From positions 1-64,000 of the forward strand of contig WNYE01000045.1 in NCBI GenBank assembly GCA_021396245.1: 64,000 nucleotides of DNA. Direction: 5' to 3'. The translations under genes and the position numbers were made by a program. The first letter of the stretch is position 1; each line of letters begins with the position of its first letter. This stretch comes from Sporothrix humicola. Taxonomy: Eukaryota; Ascomycota; Sordariomycetes; Ophiostomatales; Ophiostomataceae. The notes under the pieces are model-generated. The model saw nothing but the letters and a program-made list of their open reading frames with translations, ran no database searches and was not told the origin of the DNA. Shown here piece by piece: positions 34,469 to 46,498 of this stretch.

Positions 34469-35303
34469 ATGGCATCCCGCCTCTTCAGACCAGCTTCTAT
34501 TGCCGTGCGCTCGGCATCAGCCTCACTGCCGCGCATGGCTGCTGCCCCGACCATCCGCCATTTCCATGCCGGTCGGTCGCTTTTTGTCAAGGTTGGCCAG
34601 GAGGTGCCCAGCCTCGAGGTTCTGGTTGAGAACAGTCCTGGAAACAAGGTCAATCTCGCGGCAGAGTTCCAGAAGGGCGATGGCCTCATTATTGGCGTCC
34701 CCGGCGCCTTTTCTGGTGCTTGCTCACAGACACACGTCCCGTCCTACATCACGCACCCCAAACTGAAGGATGTAGGCCAGGTGTTTGTTGTGTCGGTCAA
34801 CGACGCTTTTGTGTGAGTATTTCCCCTTACGTGGTCACATTGTGTACACATTGCCGTCCACCGGAAGACTCAGCATGCATATTGACAAATATGTAGCATG
34901 AAGGCGTGGGGCGACTCTCTTGACCCTACACACGATTCCAAGGTTAGTACGACGTAAAACATCTACAGATTGAGGCCCGCGCTTGGTGTGGAAGGAACAA
35001 TGAGCTGACGGTCAATTAGATCCGGTTTTTGGGTGACCCGGCCGGCGAGTTCACCAGGGCCTTGGAGCTTGAGTTTGACGCCTCTGCCTTTTTTGGCAAC
35101 GAACGGTCCAAGCGCTATGCCCTTGTTATCGAGAATGGCAAGGTTAAGAGTGCACATGTCGAGCCCGACAGCACTGGAACAGACGGTATGCATATTCAAC
35201 ATAGTAGTCTTTGAACACCGGTGTTCAATGGCTCTCCGAGATAAATGTGTCTTTGACCTCAACTAACTTCATTGCAGTGTCAATGGCCAACAAGGTCCTT
35301 TGA
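34469..35303 (+). CDS. Mitochondrial-type peroxiredoxin (PRX5/AhpC-TSA family)
   Basis: Four exons (34469..34812, 34897..34942, 35020..35185, 35278..35303) give 193 residues. The enzyme reduces hydrogen peroxide and alkyl hydroperoxides through a peroxidatic cysteine. Residues 1-40 (MASRLFRPASIAVRSASASL, then ...RHFHAGRSLF) are rich in Arg and Ser and lack acids, a typical mitochondrial presequence. The redoxin domain follows, with VPGAFSGACSQTHVPSY carrying the peroxidatic Cys85, then FVVSVNDAFVMKAWGDSL and IRFLGDPAGEFTRALELEFD. The latter block is typical of the atypical 2-Cys PRX5/PMP20 group. No second conserved Cys is obvious near the C-terminus, so it may work as a 1-Cys enzyme. The last coding exon is only 26 nt (VSMANKVL), and the tail lacks a peroxisomal SKL signal. 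Confidence 0.94.
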
Positions 35304-36539
35304 TAAAAGTGCGTTGAATTTAATTCACAGATCTGATTTAAGGCCACCCATGTCTGGATAATTAACAGCGGCCAGTGGAATACACCCTATGTATAAGGTC
35401 ATTCTTTTTCATATTAAAAAAACAACTCGAACATCGTTTGGCTCCGTCTGATCATGACTGCAAAATGGTTCCGTGGTGACTCTTGCCGCCTTTGAGTTTC
35501 GATTGGCAAGAAAGTGTGCCAACCCCGCTTAGCCGTGCTGCTATCAATGGCCAGGTCATGCATGGTGGAGAGAGGACTAACACGGCGTGTCATAAATGTG
35601 AATTCGTCAAACTCCTTTTGCTGCATCTGATTAGTTGAGGTTGTTGACCTCCTTCTGGATGGCGATTATTACTGCTTAATTACGTGTGCACGTGATCCAT
35701 TAGGCTGCAGTGGTGGCAATACCAGCCTGACAAATTGCTCCTGGCACCGCCTAGAATCGTGTGGAGCCCCAGCCGGCCCAGTCTCGCCAGTCAATCGCCG
35801 TCTCTAACAGTGCGGCTGCCTGATAAGGAGGCCCCCAGCACTGTTTTTATGTGCACGACCAAACCGGCTCCGCCCCTCGATCATGCTTTCATCCCTCCCT
35901 CGCCTCTTTCTACCATCTATCAAACTCACACTGCCCATATCGGCCACCATCCTTTGTATTGTTGCCTTGTTAAAGCACCCTGTCAGCCTTTTCTTCCCCT
36001 TTCCTCACAACCCCTGAGCACAACGTTTTTCATTAGTCTGGAGTATTACTTTCTTCTTGACTCAACATCTTCAGCACATCGAGAGATCGCGTTTCCCCTT
36101 CATAACCGCCAATACATCCGCCAGAGCCTGTCAACTGTCGGGACCCGTCGCCGCATTATTCGCACCACAAATATCTGTTATTTGCCCGGCACCTTCCTCT
36201 CCTTCTTTCCCATCTGCTTATCTCGTCGATAAAAAGCTCGTCGGTCTCCTTGACGAGCTCACAGCCGACCTCACCATTCCTCGACAACCAAAGCGGAAAG
36301 CCGCTGAGGCGACGATACCCACCGAGGGCCGCTCTCTTCGTCAGAGGAGACTCCCCCCAGAGGGCACCAAACACACCGCCGACCCCATAAAGGCCGCTTT
36401 GCCGACAGTCCCGACGGCCTCCAAACCTGTCAAGAGCGCACACCTCGCGAACGTTATTGAGGGAGCGTCAAAGTCGAGTTCGACTCTGTCTTCTCTACAC
36501 GGCGGCCCGCCCACACCACAGACTGCCATCTCCGTCGCT
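35304..36539. other. Upstream region of the Ariadne gene
   Basis: About 1.2 kb. The stretch 35880-36060 is C/T-rich and leader-like. From 36057 to 36539 an open frame of 161 codons, free of stops and in phase with the Ariadne ATG, continues into the gene but contains no ATG of its own (see findings). Otherwise no gene is seen. Confidence 0.5.
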
Positions 36540-38341
36540 ATGGACTCCGACGACGACTTCATGTCGAACATGTCGAGTGAAGATGATGCCATGCATGACG
36601 ATAGTGATAACGGCTTATTGTCTGGGGGAGAGGGTGAGTTCATAACATAAGATTAACCTTGTTTACATTTGCGACTTGCCTTCTTTTGGTCCTCTATTAA
36701 CGGATGTGAAATATTACAGACTTTGACGATTTCGAGGAGGAGCCAGACGATATTGACCTTGATATCATTAAGGACGTCGCAGCCGACGACAAGCGGAAGC
36801 ATGCATACGAGGTTGACTTCAAGGTCTACGAACCAAAAGACCTGGACCGACAACAGGAGGACCTAATGCGTGAGGTTAATATGCTTCTTGAGATGCAACC
36901 CGAGGATGCCGCCATTCTACTCCGCCACTTCCGATGGAACCGGGAGCGTCTAATTGAAGAGTACATGGACAATTCTTCTAAGGTTCTCGAAGCCGCCGGT
37001 TTGGGACCTGATGTGGCTGGCCTGCCGAAGCTTGAGACGGTTCCTGGTTTCACATGCGACATTTGTTGTGAGGACGAGGAAGGTCTCAAGACGTTTGCAC
37101 TGAAGTGTGGCCATCGCTATTGCGTGGACTGCTACCGGCAATACCTGACACAAAAAATTCGAGAGGAAGGCGAGGCTGCAAGAATTCAGTGCCCAACAAC
37201 CAACTGTGGCCGTATCATCGACGCAAGATCATTAAGCATTTTGGTCACACCAGATCTTTCCGGTCGGTATCATGAGCTGCTCAACCGCACGTACGTGGAG
37301 GACAAGGACTCCCTCAAGTGGTGTCCAGCGCCCGACTGCGAGAACGCTGTGGATTGCCACATCAAGAAGAAGGACCTGGACCGCATTGTACCCACTGTCG
37401 AGTGCGGCTGTGGTTACCGCTTTTGCTTCGGCTGCAGTCTGAAAGATCACCAACCTGCCCCTTGCAACCTGGTGAGGCAGTGGTTGAAAAAGTGTGCAGA
37501 CGATTCTGAAACCGCGAATTGGATTTCAGCAAATACAAAGGAGTGTCCGAAGTGCAATTCGACTATTGAAAAAAATGGCGGCTGCAACCACATGACGTGC
37601 CGCAAGTGCAAGCATGAATTTTGCTGGATGTGCATGGGACTCTGGTCGGAGCATGGGACAAGCTGGTACAATTGCAACCGATTCGAGGAAAAGAGCGGCA
37701 CGGATGCCCGGGATGCGCAAGCAAAATCAAGAGTGTCTTTGGAACGGTACTTGCATTACTACAATCGTTATGCAAACCACGAGCAGTCGGCACGGCTGGA
37801 CAAAGATATTTATACTCGGACGGAGCAGAAAATGGTTCAGTTGCAGACCTCTTCAGGCATGTCTTGGATCGAGGTTCAATACCTCAACGCTGCCTCACAA
37901 GCGCTGCAGACATGTCGCCAGACTCTGAAGTGGACATATGCTTTCGCCTTTTATCTTGCCCGAAACAATGTCACAGAGATGTTCGAAGACAACCAAAAGG
38001 ACCTGGAGATGGCCGTTGAAGCTCTATCAGAGATGTTTGAAAAGCCGGTTAACGAGCTATCGGAATCAAAGATGAAGGTCGACATTATGGACAAGACAGC
38101 TTACTGCAACAAGCGACGCGTTATCTTGTTAGAATATACTGCCGACAATCTTGCACAGGGTAAGTTTGCTATCATGAGTTGGATATGAGGACCTATTAGC
38201 ACCTAGCGGCACCATCACCCGCGTTTCCTTTGAGTTTATTTTTCCTTAGCTAACGGATGTACCCCAGGACGCTGGACGTTCAACGACGACCACAACAGCA
38301 ACGCGGCGTCTGCCAAACCTGCCGGAAAAACAAGAGCCTGA
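36540..38341 (+). CDS. RBR E3 ubiquitin ligase, Ariadne family
   Basis: Three exons (36540..36633, 36720..38159, 38268..38341) give 535 residues. RBR ligases accept ubiquitin from an E2 on a RING2 cysteine and pass it to the substrate; Ariadne members often act on neddylated cullin complexes. Visible order: an acidic N-terminus (MDSDDDFMSNMSSEDD), a UBA-like helical region at about 70-125, RING1 from Cys144 (CDICCEDEE ... CGHRYCVDCYRQYL), the IBR near 215-275 (CGCGYRFCFGC), RING2 from about 304 (CPKCNSTIEKNGGCNHMTC) with Cys320 as the probable catalytic residue, and an Ariadne helical domain to the C-terminus. Length fits the family. The short last exon (GRWTFNDDHNSN onward) gives a small polar tail. 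Confidence 0.96.
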
Positions 38342-40473
38342 GGCGCCAATCCTACCTTGAAGCGTATGAGTGCCCGGCCTGTACTCGTTTTTTATTCTTC
38401 CAGCGAGAGATGTGGAGGGCGGCGGCATCTCTGTTGGAACAGGAAGACACACACGCGTGATCTGTTCCGTAAGGACGTGCTTCGATCTCGGACTTGTTGC
38501 TTCTCTTACCGTCGTCTTTTTTTTATGATGGGACCTTTACCCTCATCCTCTCTCTCCCCCTCCCCCTGTTTCTTCTTCTTCTTTTTTTTGTTCTGCATTG
38601 CCGATTCTGGGGACATTTAAACAGGAGTTATGATTGTTTGCTTGTTCCTTTAGCTTTCTTTATTCCTGTTATTTATGTGGTGTTGGTGTCGTATTCATTT
38701 ATTTTCATACAACATAGTTGTTAAAAAGTCCTGGTTTGAACAACTGAAATGTACGCTTAGGCAATTGTGCCTGGTTGCAAGACAAGTGAATTCAGAGGGT
38801 TATTGTCGTAATTACTAGTAATCCGGGATTGGGCCGCCGGTATGACTTTGTAAGTGCGGCGTATCATAATGCAAAACCGTTCAACCCATAAAAAGCCCTG
38901 ATAGACGTAGGCAGGAAGAATCACGATGTTTACGAAGCAATGCAAGGAAAAGGTGGTATCGGAACCAAAGAGTGTCATCACGTGACAACCAAACCCGAAG
39001 GGGACTGCCGAAAGTTGGCGCGCTTCGGGTCGGGTGTCCTCAAGCCAGAATCGGGAGAGCCTAAGCGTACTATGTAACTAAGACGCTTCCAGGGCCGCGT
39101 CCCTCAAAAATAGCAGTGTCAAGTCACTGAGGGCGGTCCTTTTTCCACAGTTGACAAACCGGACCGGATACGAAATGCGCTCAAGGCGTTCAAGGCTGGC
39201 CCCAGGGGCGCTAACGGGGGCAGAAAAACCCGCCTGCAGTACACAGCTGTGGTAGATGCTGGCTCAACTGACTGAATCGCTGAAGCGCCCTCAACACACA
39301 AATATTTGCGTCGGACCGTTTGCCGAAGATGATGCGAAGTCGGCGAAGCGAGGGTGTGGGGTAACATGTATGGAAGAGTGACCAGAAAATGCACACTGTT
39401 CTGCTCTTAAAAAAAATTACGATCAATGAAACATAAGACAGCGGCAAGGGAGGGCAAGGGACCATTATATGTCTGCGAGGTGCAGTGTGATACAGGATTG
39501 AAAAGATGCAGAGTTAAGTCCATAAATACACGAGTCGGCTCAGAATTTTGCACAGAGTGTCTGGTGGATGAAGGCTGTCGCGTGGACCCCGAATTCTGAA
39601 AGAAACCAACGGTAGACGATTCGGCCAGCAGCGGCTTCAATATGCCAACCATTTGGCCCGCTGTATCGCAATATTGGGGTAGACGCCTCGGGGACTGGGC
39701 GCCGAAATGGCAGCAGTGGGAAAAGTGGGTGTGGGAGAATGGCCCAAATGGGTCTTGTTAGTCTGCGAGAATGTTTAGCCGTGCTCATCAGAACGTCGCT
39801 CTCGCCATGTGCCTTTCCATCTTGTAAGGGGGGTTTTGACGGCCGCTCGCGACTCGCCGCTGTGCTTCGAACAGCTCTACCGAGCATCCCGTTCTGTCCC
39901 GGGCCTGTGCTGCTTGCGAGCTTTTTAGGTTTTTAGAATGGCTCTCCTCTCACCAGTTGCGGCTGTTTCGCGGATGTGTTGTCCATTTGTGCCTGTTTTT
40001 CTGTTTTCGTTCCGGCTCCCCTTTGCACTTGCAACTAGCATTCTCGGTGGAGGGTCTGTCCGTTTTACACGGCTTTTGGTGTCACCGGTTAGTCGTGGTC
40101 GTGGGCGAATTGTTGTTCCCCAAGCCTTGCCCCTTCTTCCCCAATTCTTCCGCCTTACAGCACCCCGGAATAGAGCTTCTGGACTTACATTCTCTCCCAT
40201 TGTTCGCCCTCTCTCTGTTCCCCTCTTCCTATTTCTTTTCTTTTCTTTTACTTTTTTTGTCCTTGTCTCCTTTTCTCTTTCCTGACTCTTTCCTTTACTC
40301 TTCCCTTTCCGATTCTTGTTTCAGTTCCCCCTTCTGTTAGTCTTTTTCTGTTTGTTCCGCGCATTTGCCTGCATCTTACATGCGCCATTCCGGAACCCTT
40401 TCCTCGTTTCTTCATCCGGCGTGTCTCTCCTCTCTCCTCTTCTCCCCATTCACGTCTCGCCACACACAACACT
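38342..40473. other. Intergenic, no supportable gene
   Basis: About 2.1 kb between the Ariadne gene and SCOT. Bases 40200-40470 are strongly C/T-rich and form the expected leader of SCOT. Small minus-strand frames near 39100-39890 have no recognisable domain and are not called. Confidence 0.5.
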
Positions 40474-42196
40474 ATGCGCTCAGCAGTGAACTGCCTAAAG
40501 GGCTTGCGGGCCTATTCAAAATACGGTAACAACGTAAGTTAACCTAGCGACTGGACTTGTGGTGAGAAAGTGGCACCTTGCCACTGATAGCTAACCCGTA
40601 TGATAGCATGCGGCGCTTTTATCCCGGTCCTTCTCGGTTACGGCGCGGCGAGCCGAGATCAACAAGGTGTTCCCGTCGGCCGCCGAGGCTCTCAAGGACA
40701 TGAAGCCTAACTCTGTTGTCATGTGCGGAGGTTTTGGTCTGTCAGGCGTTGCCGACACGCTGATTGAGACTGTCGCTACAATGCCGCATATCAAGGGCCT
40801 GACTGCCGTCTCCAACAACGCCGGCACCGATGATAGCGGCCTGGGCAAGCTGCTGCAGTCGCGGCAGGTTAGCAAGATGATCGCCTCATACATCGGCGAG
40901 AACAAGACCCTCGAGCAGATGTACCTCAAGGGCGACATCGAGCTTGAGTTGACGCCCCAGGGCACCCTGGCCGAGCGTTGCTCAGCCGGCGGCCGCGGCA
41001 TCCCGGCCTTCTTCACGCCTGCTGCCCTCAGCACCGTCGTGCAAACCGGCGAGCTTCCCCTTCGCAACAACCCCGACGGCACCCCCGCCCAGTTCTCGAC
41101 ACCCAAGGACCTGCGTGTGTTCAAGGGCAAGGCATACTTGTTGGAGGAGAGCATTGCCGGCGACTACGCATTTGTCAAGGCATACAAGGCCGATCGCCTG
41201 GGCAACTGCCAGTTCCGTCTGTCGGCGCACAACTTCAATGGCGCCATGGGCCGCAACGCCAAGATGACCATTGTCGAGGCTGAACACATTGTGGAGCCCG
41301 GCGAGATCCCGCCAGAGTCGGTGCACCTGCCGGGCATTTACGTCAAGCGCGTGGTGCAAAGCACTACGCCCAAGAAGGTTGAGAAGTACGTGTGGACACT
41401 GGACGAGGCCGACGCCGCTGAGCAGGCCAAGAAGACGCTTGGCACCGGCGACACGGCCGCCAAGCGCGACCGCATTGTGCGCCGTGCGGCCAAGGAGTTC
41501 AAGAACGGCATGTACGCCAACCTTGGTATCGGCATGCCCATGCTAGCTCCCAAGTTTGTGCCCGCGGACGTCGAGGTGCAGCTGCAGAGCGAGAACGGCA
41601 TCCTGGGCCTGGGCCCGTACCCGAAGAAGGGCGAGGAGGATGCTGATCTGATCAACGCCGGCAAGGAGACTGTCACGCTTAAGCCCGGTGCGTCTGTCTT
41701 TGGCAGCGAGGAGAGCTTCGGCATGATCCGCAGCGGCCGTGTCAACCTGACCATCCTTGGCGCCATGCAGGTCAGCGCCAATGGCGACCTGGCCAACTGG
41801 ATGCTTCCAGGAAAGGTCAAAGGCTTCGGTGGCGCCATGGACCTTGTGAGCAACCCGAGCGCGACCAAGGTAGTAGTCACCATGGAACACACCGACAAGA
41901 AGGGCAACCCCAAGATTGTCAAGCAGTGCGCTTTCCCTCTGACCGGCAAGGCCTGCGTGTCGCGCATCATCACTGAACTGGTACGTATATGCCTCGCTGT
42001 ATTCCTGCGATTGATAACAACAGCCTGTATAACAACATTGGCCTTTTGCTAACTTGCAACACAGGGTGTCTTTGACGTCAACTTCGCCAACGGCCTGACC
42101 CTGATCGAAATCGCTGATGGCGTCACCGTCGACGAGATCCGGACTAAGACAGAGGCGCCGTTCGCGGTGGCCGAGGACCTGAAGCCGATGCTGTAA
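40474..42196 (+). CDS. Succinyl-CoA:3-ketoacid CoA-transferase (SCOT)
   Basis: Three exons (40474..40533, 40607..41980, 42065..42196) give 521 residues. The mitochondrial enzyme moves CoA from succinyl-CoA to acetoacetate or related acids; fungal members also use acetate or propionyl-CoA. The N-terminus (MRSAVNCLKGLRAYSKYG ... LLSRSFSVTARRAE) looks like a mitochondrial presequence with a processing-type Arg-rich end. Subunit A-like domain: about 40-275, with VMCGGFGLSGVADTLIE and the GRGIPAFFTPA loop. Subunit B-like domain: about 285-515, with NLGIGMPMLAPKFV and QSENGILGLGPYP, where Glu349 is the expected catalytic glutamate that forms the enzyme-CoA thioester. The fused A-B layout and length match eukaryotic SCOT. 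Codon use is very G/C-rich at third positions, suggesting strong expression. Confidence 0.96.
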
Positions 42197-42681
42197 GGAG
42201 TGCATTTATTCGTTAGCGCTGTTTGTGCGCGCCCTGTCCTTACTTGGTACGGGAAGAAAAGTTTTGTATGTACACATGGATTTTTACGTTGTAAATGCTG
42301 TCACGCTTGTAATGCAAATGGCCTGGATTTGAACACATATTTATCGCGGTTCTGGGTGTGGAATGGTCGGAGTGTCGGCCTGACTTCGAGCTTTTTCTTT
42401 TCTTTCTTTGGCGTCACTGCCTGTTCGGAAGTATCACAGTATTTTTTTAGTACTCTGTATATCCAGCAGTGCACTCAAAGTCTCAAACTGGCAGTCAGAT
42501 GAGTACGTTGTAATACTCCGTACTTTACAGCTAAACAAGGAGACAAGGTCGGCCCCACTTCCACCCCAAATCCTCCCCAGTAATATGACGGTGATCTCCA
42601 TCTCGTTCAGCGTAAGGAATAATTTACGTGTCGTACGGTGTACACTGTACACAGTAATTAGTACACTGTAGAGTGATCTTT
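42197..42681. other. Intergenic with TACTCCGTA word
   Basis: SCOT 3' flank and promoter of the next gene. It contains TACTCCGTA at 42514-42522 and a palindrome-rich stretch (GTACACTGTACAC near 42643-42655). No coding region is seen. Confidence 0.5.
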
Positions 42682-44173
42682 ATGGATAAGCCTGCCCACC
42701 GGTTGAAAAGAATGGAGGCGGCCGGGCGACACTGTCCATCCAACGATGACCAAATCGACCACAAACAAGGAAATGCATCTGACACCACACACTCCTCACG
42801 GCCAAAAAATGGGCGGCCAAGCAGAGGCCCCAGGGCTCTTGCTGCAATGGCTTTGGCTGTCATCGTACGCAGCTATGACATGCTCGGCCCGGAGCACATC
42901 AACAGCCTTGGTGAAAAGCAGCGAGATGTTCTCCGCAAGGCCCTAGGAAACAGGTACAGTAGGGTGATGTCTGGTTCGACAGGAGACCAGAAGATCAACG
43001 CACGACACCTCGCTAACGACACCTTCTCATGCCTCTAGCCGGGACCTCTCTCTGCGACTATGGAGGTTGTTCTTGCCTCTCGAACCCATTCTTGCATCCG
43101 CCACCACGACGAACAACCCGGGCGTCGGGCCGGCTGACCCCGAATCGAACACTGTCCATCTCTTCTGTTCACAGCACCGACAGCCAAAGAGCCCGCTCAA
43201 CACATACATCGCCACGCTCAGCGCGCCGTCTTACGAATTTATTGCCCTTTTGCGGATCACGACTCGGCAACATGCTGACTTTGGCGTTCCCGAGCTGGTG
43301 GGGCTAGCTGTCATGCCGAACCTGGGGGTCCTCGAGATCATAGAGTGCGTGCCGGATCGTGCAACTGGCGCAGGCCTGTATTATGGGCAATCTTCGTACG
43401 GTGCACTCGGTTCGCAACAAGTCAACGACCGGCTTGTTAGGGGCTGGAGTTCAGTCCGGCGAGATCCTTTCCCTGCTCTGCGCGTGCTCCGGCTCCTGGG
43501 CTGCTGCGGTGACACGTTGAGCCAGGCGTGTCTGCAGTATGCTGCACAGTTTCCCTTGCTGGCGCAGTTTGATGTGTCTGTCAAGTACAGAAATCAGCAG
43601 ACGACGCCAAGTACGTGGCCCGAAGCTGTCACGACTGCCTCCGCCCACGGCTGGATTACTCTTCCTCCCCAGAAGTATGGCTGGGAATACTACGAGATAT
43701 CCAAGGACTCGGGGGGGATTGGTGACTCCATTATCTTGACCCTCAACATGGCTGAGGACGGATCTGCACCGGTAGAGGCCCTGCATTGGGGTTCGCGCAC
43801 ATTTTCGTTTTTGGCACAAACAGGCTACTCTGGAGAGTCCAGAAAGGAGCTATTGATGCAAGTTGCTGCCGCCAGCAGTGCTGCCACGGGACGTCTCGGC
43901 GGCCATTTTGCATCGATGAGTTTGGGAGGAGATCAGATCACGAGAAACCAGGCTCTCTCAGCACAGGGAGACGACGCGTTTTCTTTCGTCCGGACACGAG
44001 ACGCTCTTGCCATGCGTGTTGCAGGCACCGCTCAATGGACAACAACAGAAACGCCACCTGTATTGACTGGCGACCCACGGAAGCCTACCGATCCGTCGCA
44101 TCCATCCGTGACGGCGAAAAAGCGAAAGATGGGGAGAAGCATAGGTAGTCTACTTAGCGATTTTACGACGTAG
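42682..44173 (+). CDS. Unknown protein with leucine-rich, LRR-like middle
   Basis: Two exons (42682..42953, 43039..44173) give 468 residues; donor AG/GTACAG and acceptor CTCTAG join in frame (GNSRDLSLRLWRLF). I do not recognise a named family. Residues 1-60 are polar and disordered. A segment near 60-115 (LAVIVRSYDMLGPEHINSL, then SLRLWRLFLPLEP) resembles the end of an F-box-like helix region. The middle (about 130-260) has leucine-spaced strands, VPELVGLAVMPNLGVLEIIEC and FPALRVLRLLGC, suggestive of degenerate leucine-rich repeats. The C-terminus is Ser/Thr-rich and ends with a basic stretch (TAKKRKMGRSIGSLL) that could be a nuclear signal. An adaptor role is conceivable but is only inference. 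Coding status is supported by the clean splice and by codon bias. Confidence 0.75.
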
Positions 44174-45146
44174 ATCGACGATAACAGCCCGCACTATCTT
44201 TGACCAAAGGCGAGATGGCTATGAAGGCATGTATGACGAAAATAAAACACTTGATACCACATCCCCTTCCTTTGCGGAAAGGAAAACGAGATCAAGGCCC
44301 ACGGCTGGGTTATTAAATCGACGATTCTTGCAAGAAATTCCTCTGTCCTCCAATTTCCCCTCCAAGACCTGCCACTGAGAAATAAGGGCTAAAGCCAGAG
44401 TGAATATGAAGGAGTATGTTTTAGTTTTATGTTGAGGAAAAAAAGGAAGGAAAGGAAGGAAGAGTTTGGGAGGAGAAAATTTCAGTGGAAATAAATTTAA
44501 GTGGCCCAGTGGCTGGCTGGGAGCTTGATTACTAACATTTCCACGTACCCACACAGCGTCCCTGATGAAATAGACAACAATTACGTATAAAAAGCACGTG
44601 ATCAGGAGAATGACTCTTCTGCTCGTCCTCCTGCTGAACATGGCTAGTTCGAAAAAGAAGGAGTCACAGAGTGAGTGGCCTTGTTTTCCTGAGTCCAGTC
44701 ACAATGCATGGAATTTACAGCACAATCACCCCACACTGAAGATCCTGGGCGGCTTTTGTGCACCAGGCCAGGTTGGGCAGAAAGCATACATGAAGAGATA
44801 AAAAAAAACTACCCCTCCTTTCATGCAACTGCTTGACAATGCGCGTGCTTCATTGTTGACTTGTTCCCATATAAATAGAGCACTCCAGCATCTGCCCCTC
44901 TTCGATTCCTTTGCTTGCCCTGGAGGCATTCTTCGATCATACGACAGCCTGTGCCCTTTTCATCCGCTCAGTTTCTTGCAACTCCCATCCTTCTCAAAAT
45001 ATAATTACTTTGACTGTTCGCAAATTTTCAACGCATTCAGGAACCCTATCTGCCGTTGAGTAAAACAATTCAGCAAAAACGTCGACAGCCTCGGACCATC
45101 TAGGACAATATCTCTCCTAATTTCTTCTCACTTTCGAGCTTTCAAT
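44174..45146. other. Intergenic, no supportable gene
   Basis: Nearly 1 kb upstream of the PDAP1-like gene. A minus-strand frame at 44219-44641 begins with a hydrophobic stretch but its remainder is low-complexity; not called. Bases 44870-45140 are C/T-rich and leader-like. Confidence 0.5.
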
Positions 45147-46079
45147 ATGGCTGGTGGTCAAGCGCCTGGTGCGAACTCGCGTGGCCGTGGAGGCAAGTTT
45201 CGCAAGTTCACTCGCGGTGGTAAGTCTTGAAATTTGGCACGAAACATGCCCTTCTTTCTTCCTTTCTCTCTTCGCATTTACCATTTGCTAACCACGAGGG
45301 CGACTACAGGTGGAAAACATTTCTCCCGCGACCTGCGCCCCCTTGATGCCGACGGCAACGAAATCAGCATGTGGAGCGAGGACGGTGTACAAAAGAAAGA
45401 CGGCAGCGATGACTCGGAGGAAGACTCAGAGGAGGAGTCCGAGGAGGAGGAAGATTCTGACGAGGATGGCCCAGCATCGCGCGGTGGCGGAGGGGCCGGT
45501 GCAGCTTCGCGTGAGGATCGTAAGAAGGAGAAGAAGGCCCGCAAGGAGGCCGCTATTGCCCGTGCCAAGGGCCAGGCCGTTCAGGTCGGCGATCTGCCGT
45601 CAAGCGACGAGGAAAGCGACGACGACGATCTCCCTGCCAACCCAAACCATTCGCGCGCCGCCCGCAGCCAAACCAAGGTGGACCCAAAGCGCAACGTGGA
45701 CGAGGCCGCTGACGGGGTTAAGGACCTGAGTCTGGGCGGCACGGCTGCGCCCCAGTCTCGCCGGGAGCGCGAGTCGCTCGAGGCCCAGCAGGCCAAGGAG
45801 CGCTACCGCAAGCTACACGAGCAAGGCAAGACAGACGAAGCCAAAGCCGATCTGGCACGTCTGAAGATAATTCGAGAGAAGCGCGAGGCTGAGGCAGCAC
45901 GGAAACAGGTAAGCCGAGTTTCCAGGCTTCTTGGTGTAAAGACCTTATTACTAACTTATGCATAGGCCGAAAAGGAGGAGCGTGATGCATTAGAAAAGGC
46001 ACGGAGGGAAGAGATTGAGGCGCGCGAGGCGAAGAAGCGAGAGGCGGCGCTGGGCAAGCCCAAGAAAGGCAAGAAATAA
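45147..46079 (+). CDS. PDAP1/PP28-type 28 kDa phosphoprotein
   Basis: Three exons (45147..45219, 45310..45908, 45966..46079) give 261 residues. It belongs to the 28 kDa heat- and acid-stable phosphoprotein family (PDGFA-associated protein 1 in animals), whose role is linked to RNA binding and translation but is not well settled. Visible order: Gly/Arg-rich N-terminus (SRGRGGKFRKFTRGGGKHF), an acidic serine-rich block (DDSEEDSEEESEEEEDSDED) with many casein kinase 2-type sites, a Lys/Ala-rich helix, the family core QSRRERESLEAQQAKERYRK with LHEQGKTDEAKADLARL (about 175-220), and a charged coiled-coil tail of Lys/Glu/Arg ending PKKGKK. The first intron follows codon 24, splitting the Gly-rich leader from the rest. 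Confidence 0.92.
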
Positions 46080-46498
46080 GTGAAAGCATGGCAACAGGCC
46101 ACGCCGTACTATATAAATTTCATTGGCGTATTTTTATACCAGCACCTATTTTTGCGTTGTTTGATAGTGTTAAGATTCTTGTCCTGGTGATTGCATGGTT
46201 TCTCAAAATGATATGAGATACTCTTTTTTCTTTTTAATCCGCCAATACTGGCACTTCCTCCCTATCCAAAAAGGTAAGCTTCTCCCCAATGTGATGAGTT
46301 TATGTCTAGCCTATTAAAAAACAAAAAAAAAGAGAAAAAAAGATAATAGATAAGAGATAAAGTCTCCAATCTAGACGCCGGGTTATAATATATTATACAT
46401 ATGTGACAAACAGGCATCAGTTCCTCGCTTACGTCGTACTTTATGTCAAAATTTCGTGTCGCGCCGAGATGCTGAGTTTTAATAGCTGTAACACCAGC
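46080..46498. other. Convergent intergenic region
   Basis: 3' flanks of the PDAP1-like gene and the minus-strand membrane protein. A-rich runs lie near 46317-46360. No gene is seen. Confidence 0.5.

Noticed and set aside
44219..44641. 140-codon minus-strand frame starting with a hydrophobic stretch
   Set aside because: Only the first ~35 residues look protein-like; the rest is low-complexity and the region is the promoter side of the PDAP1-like gene.
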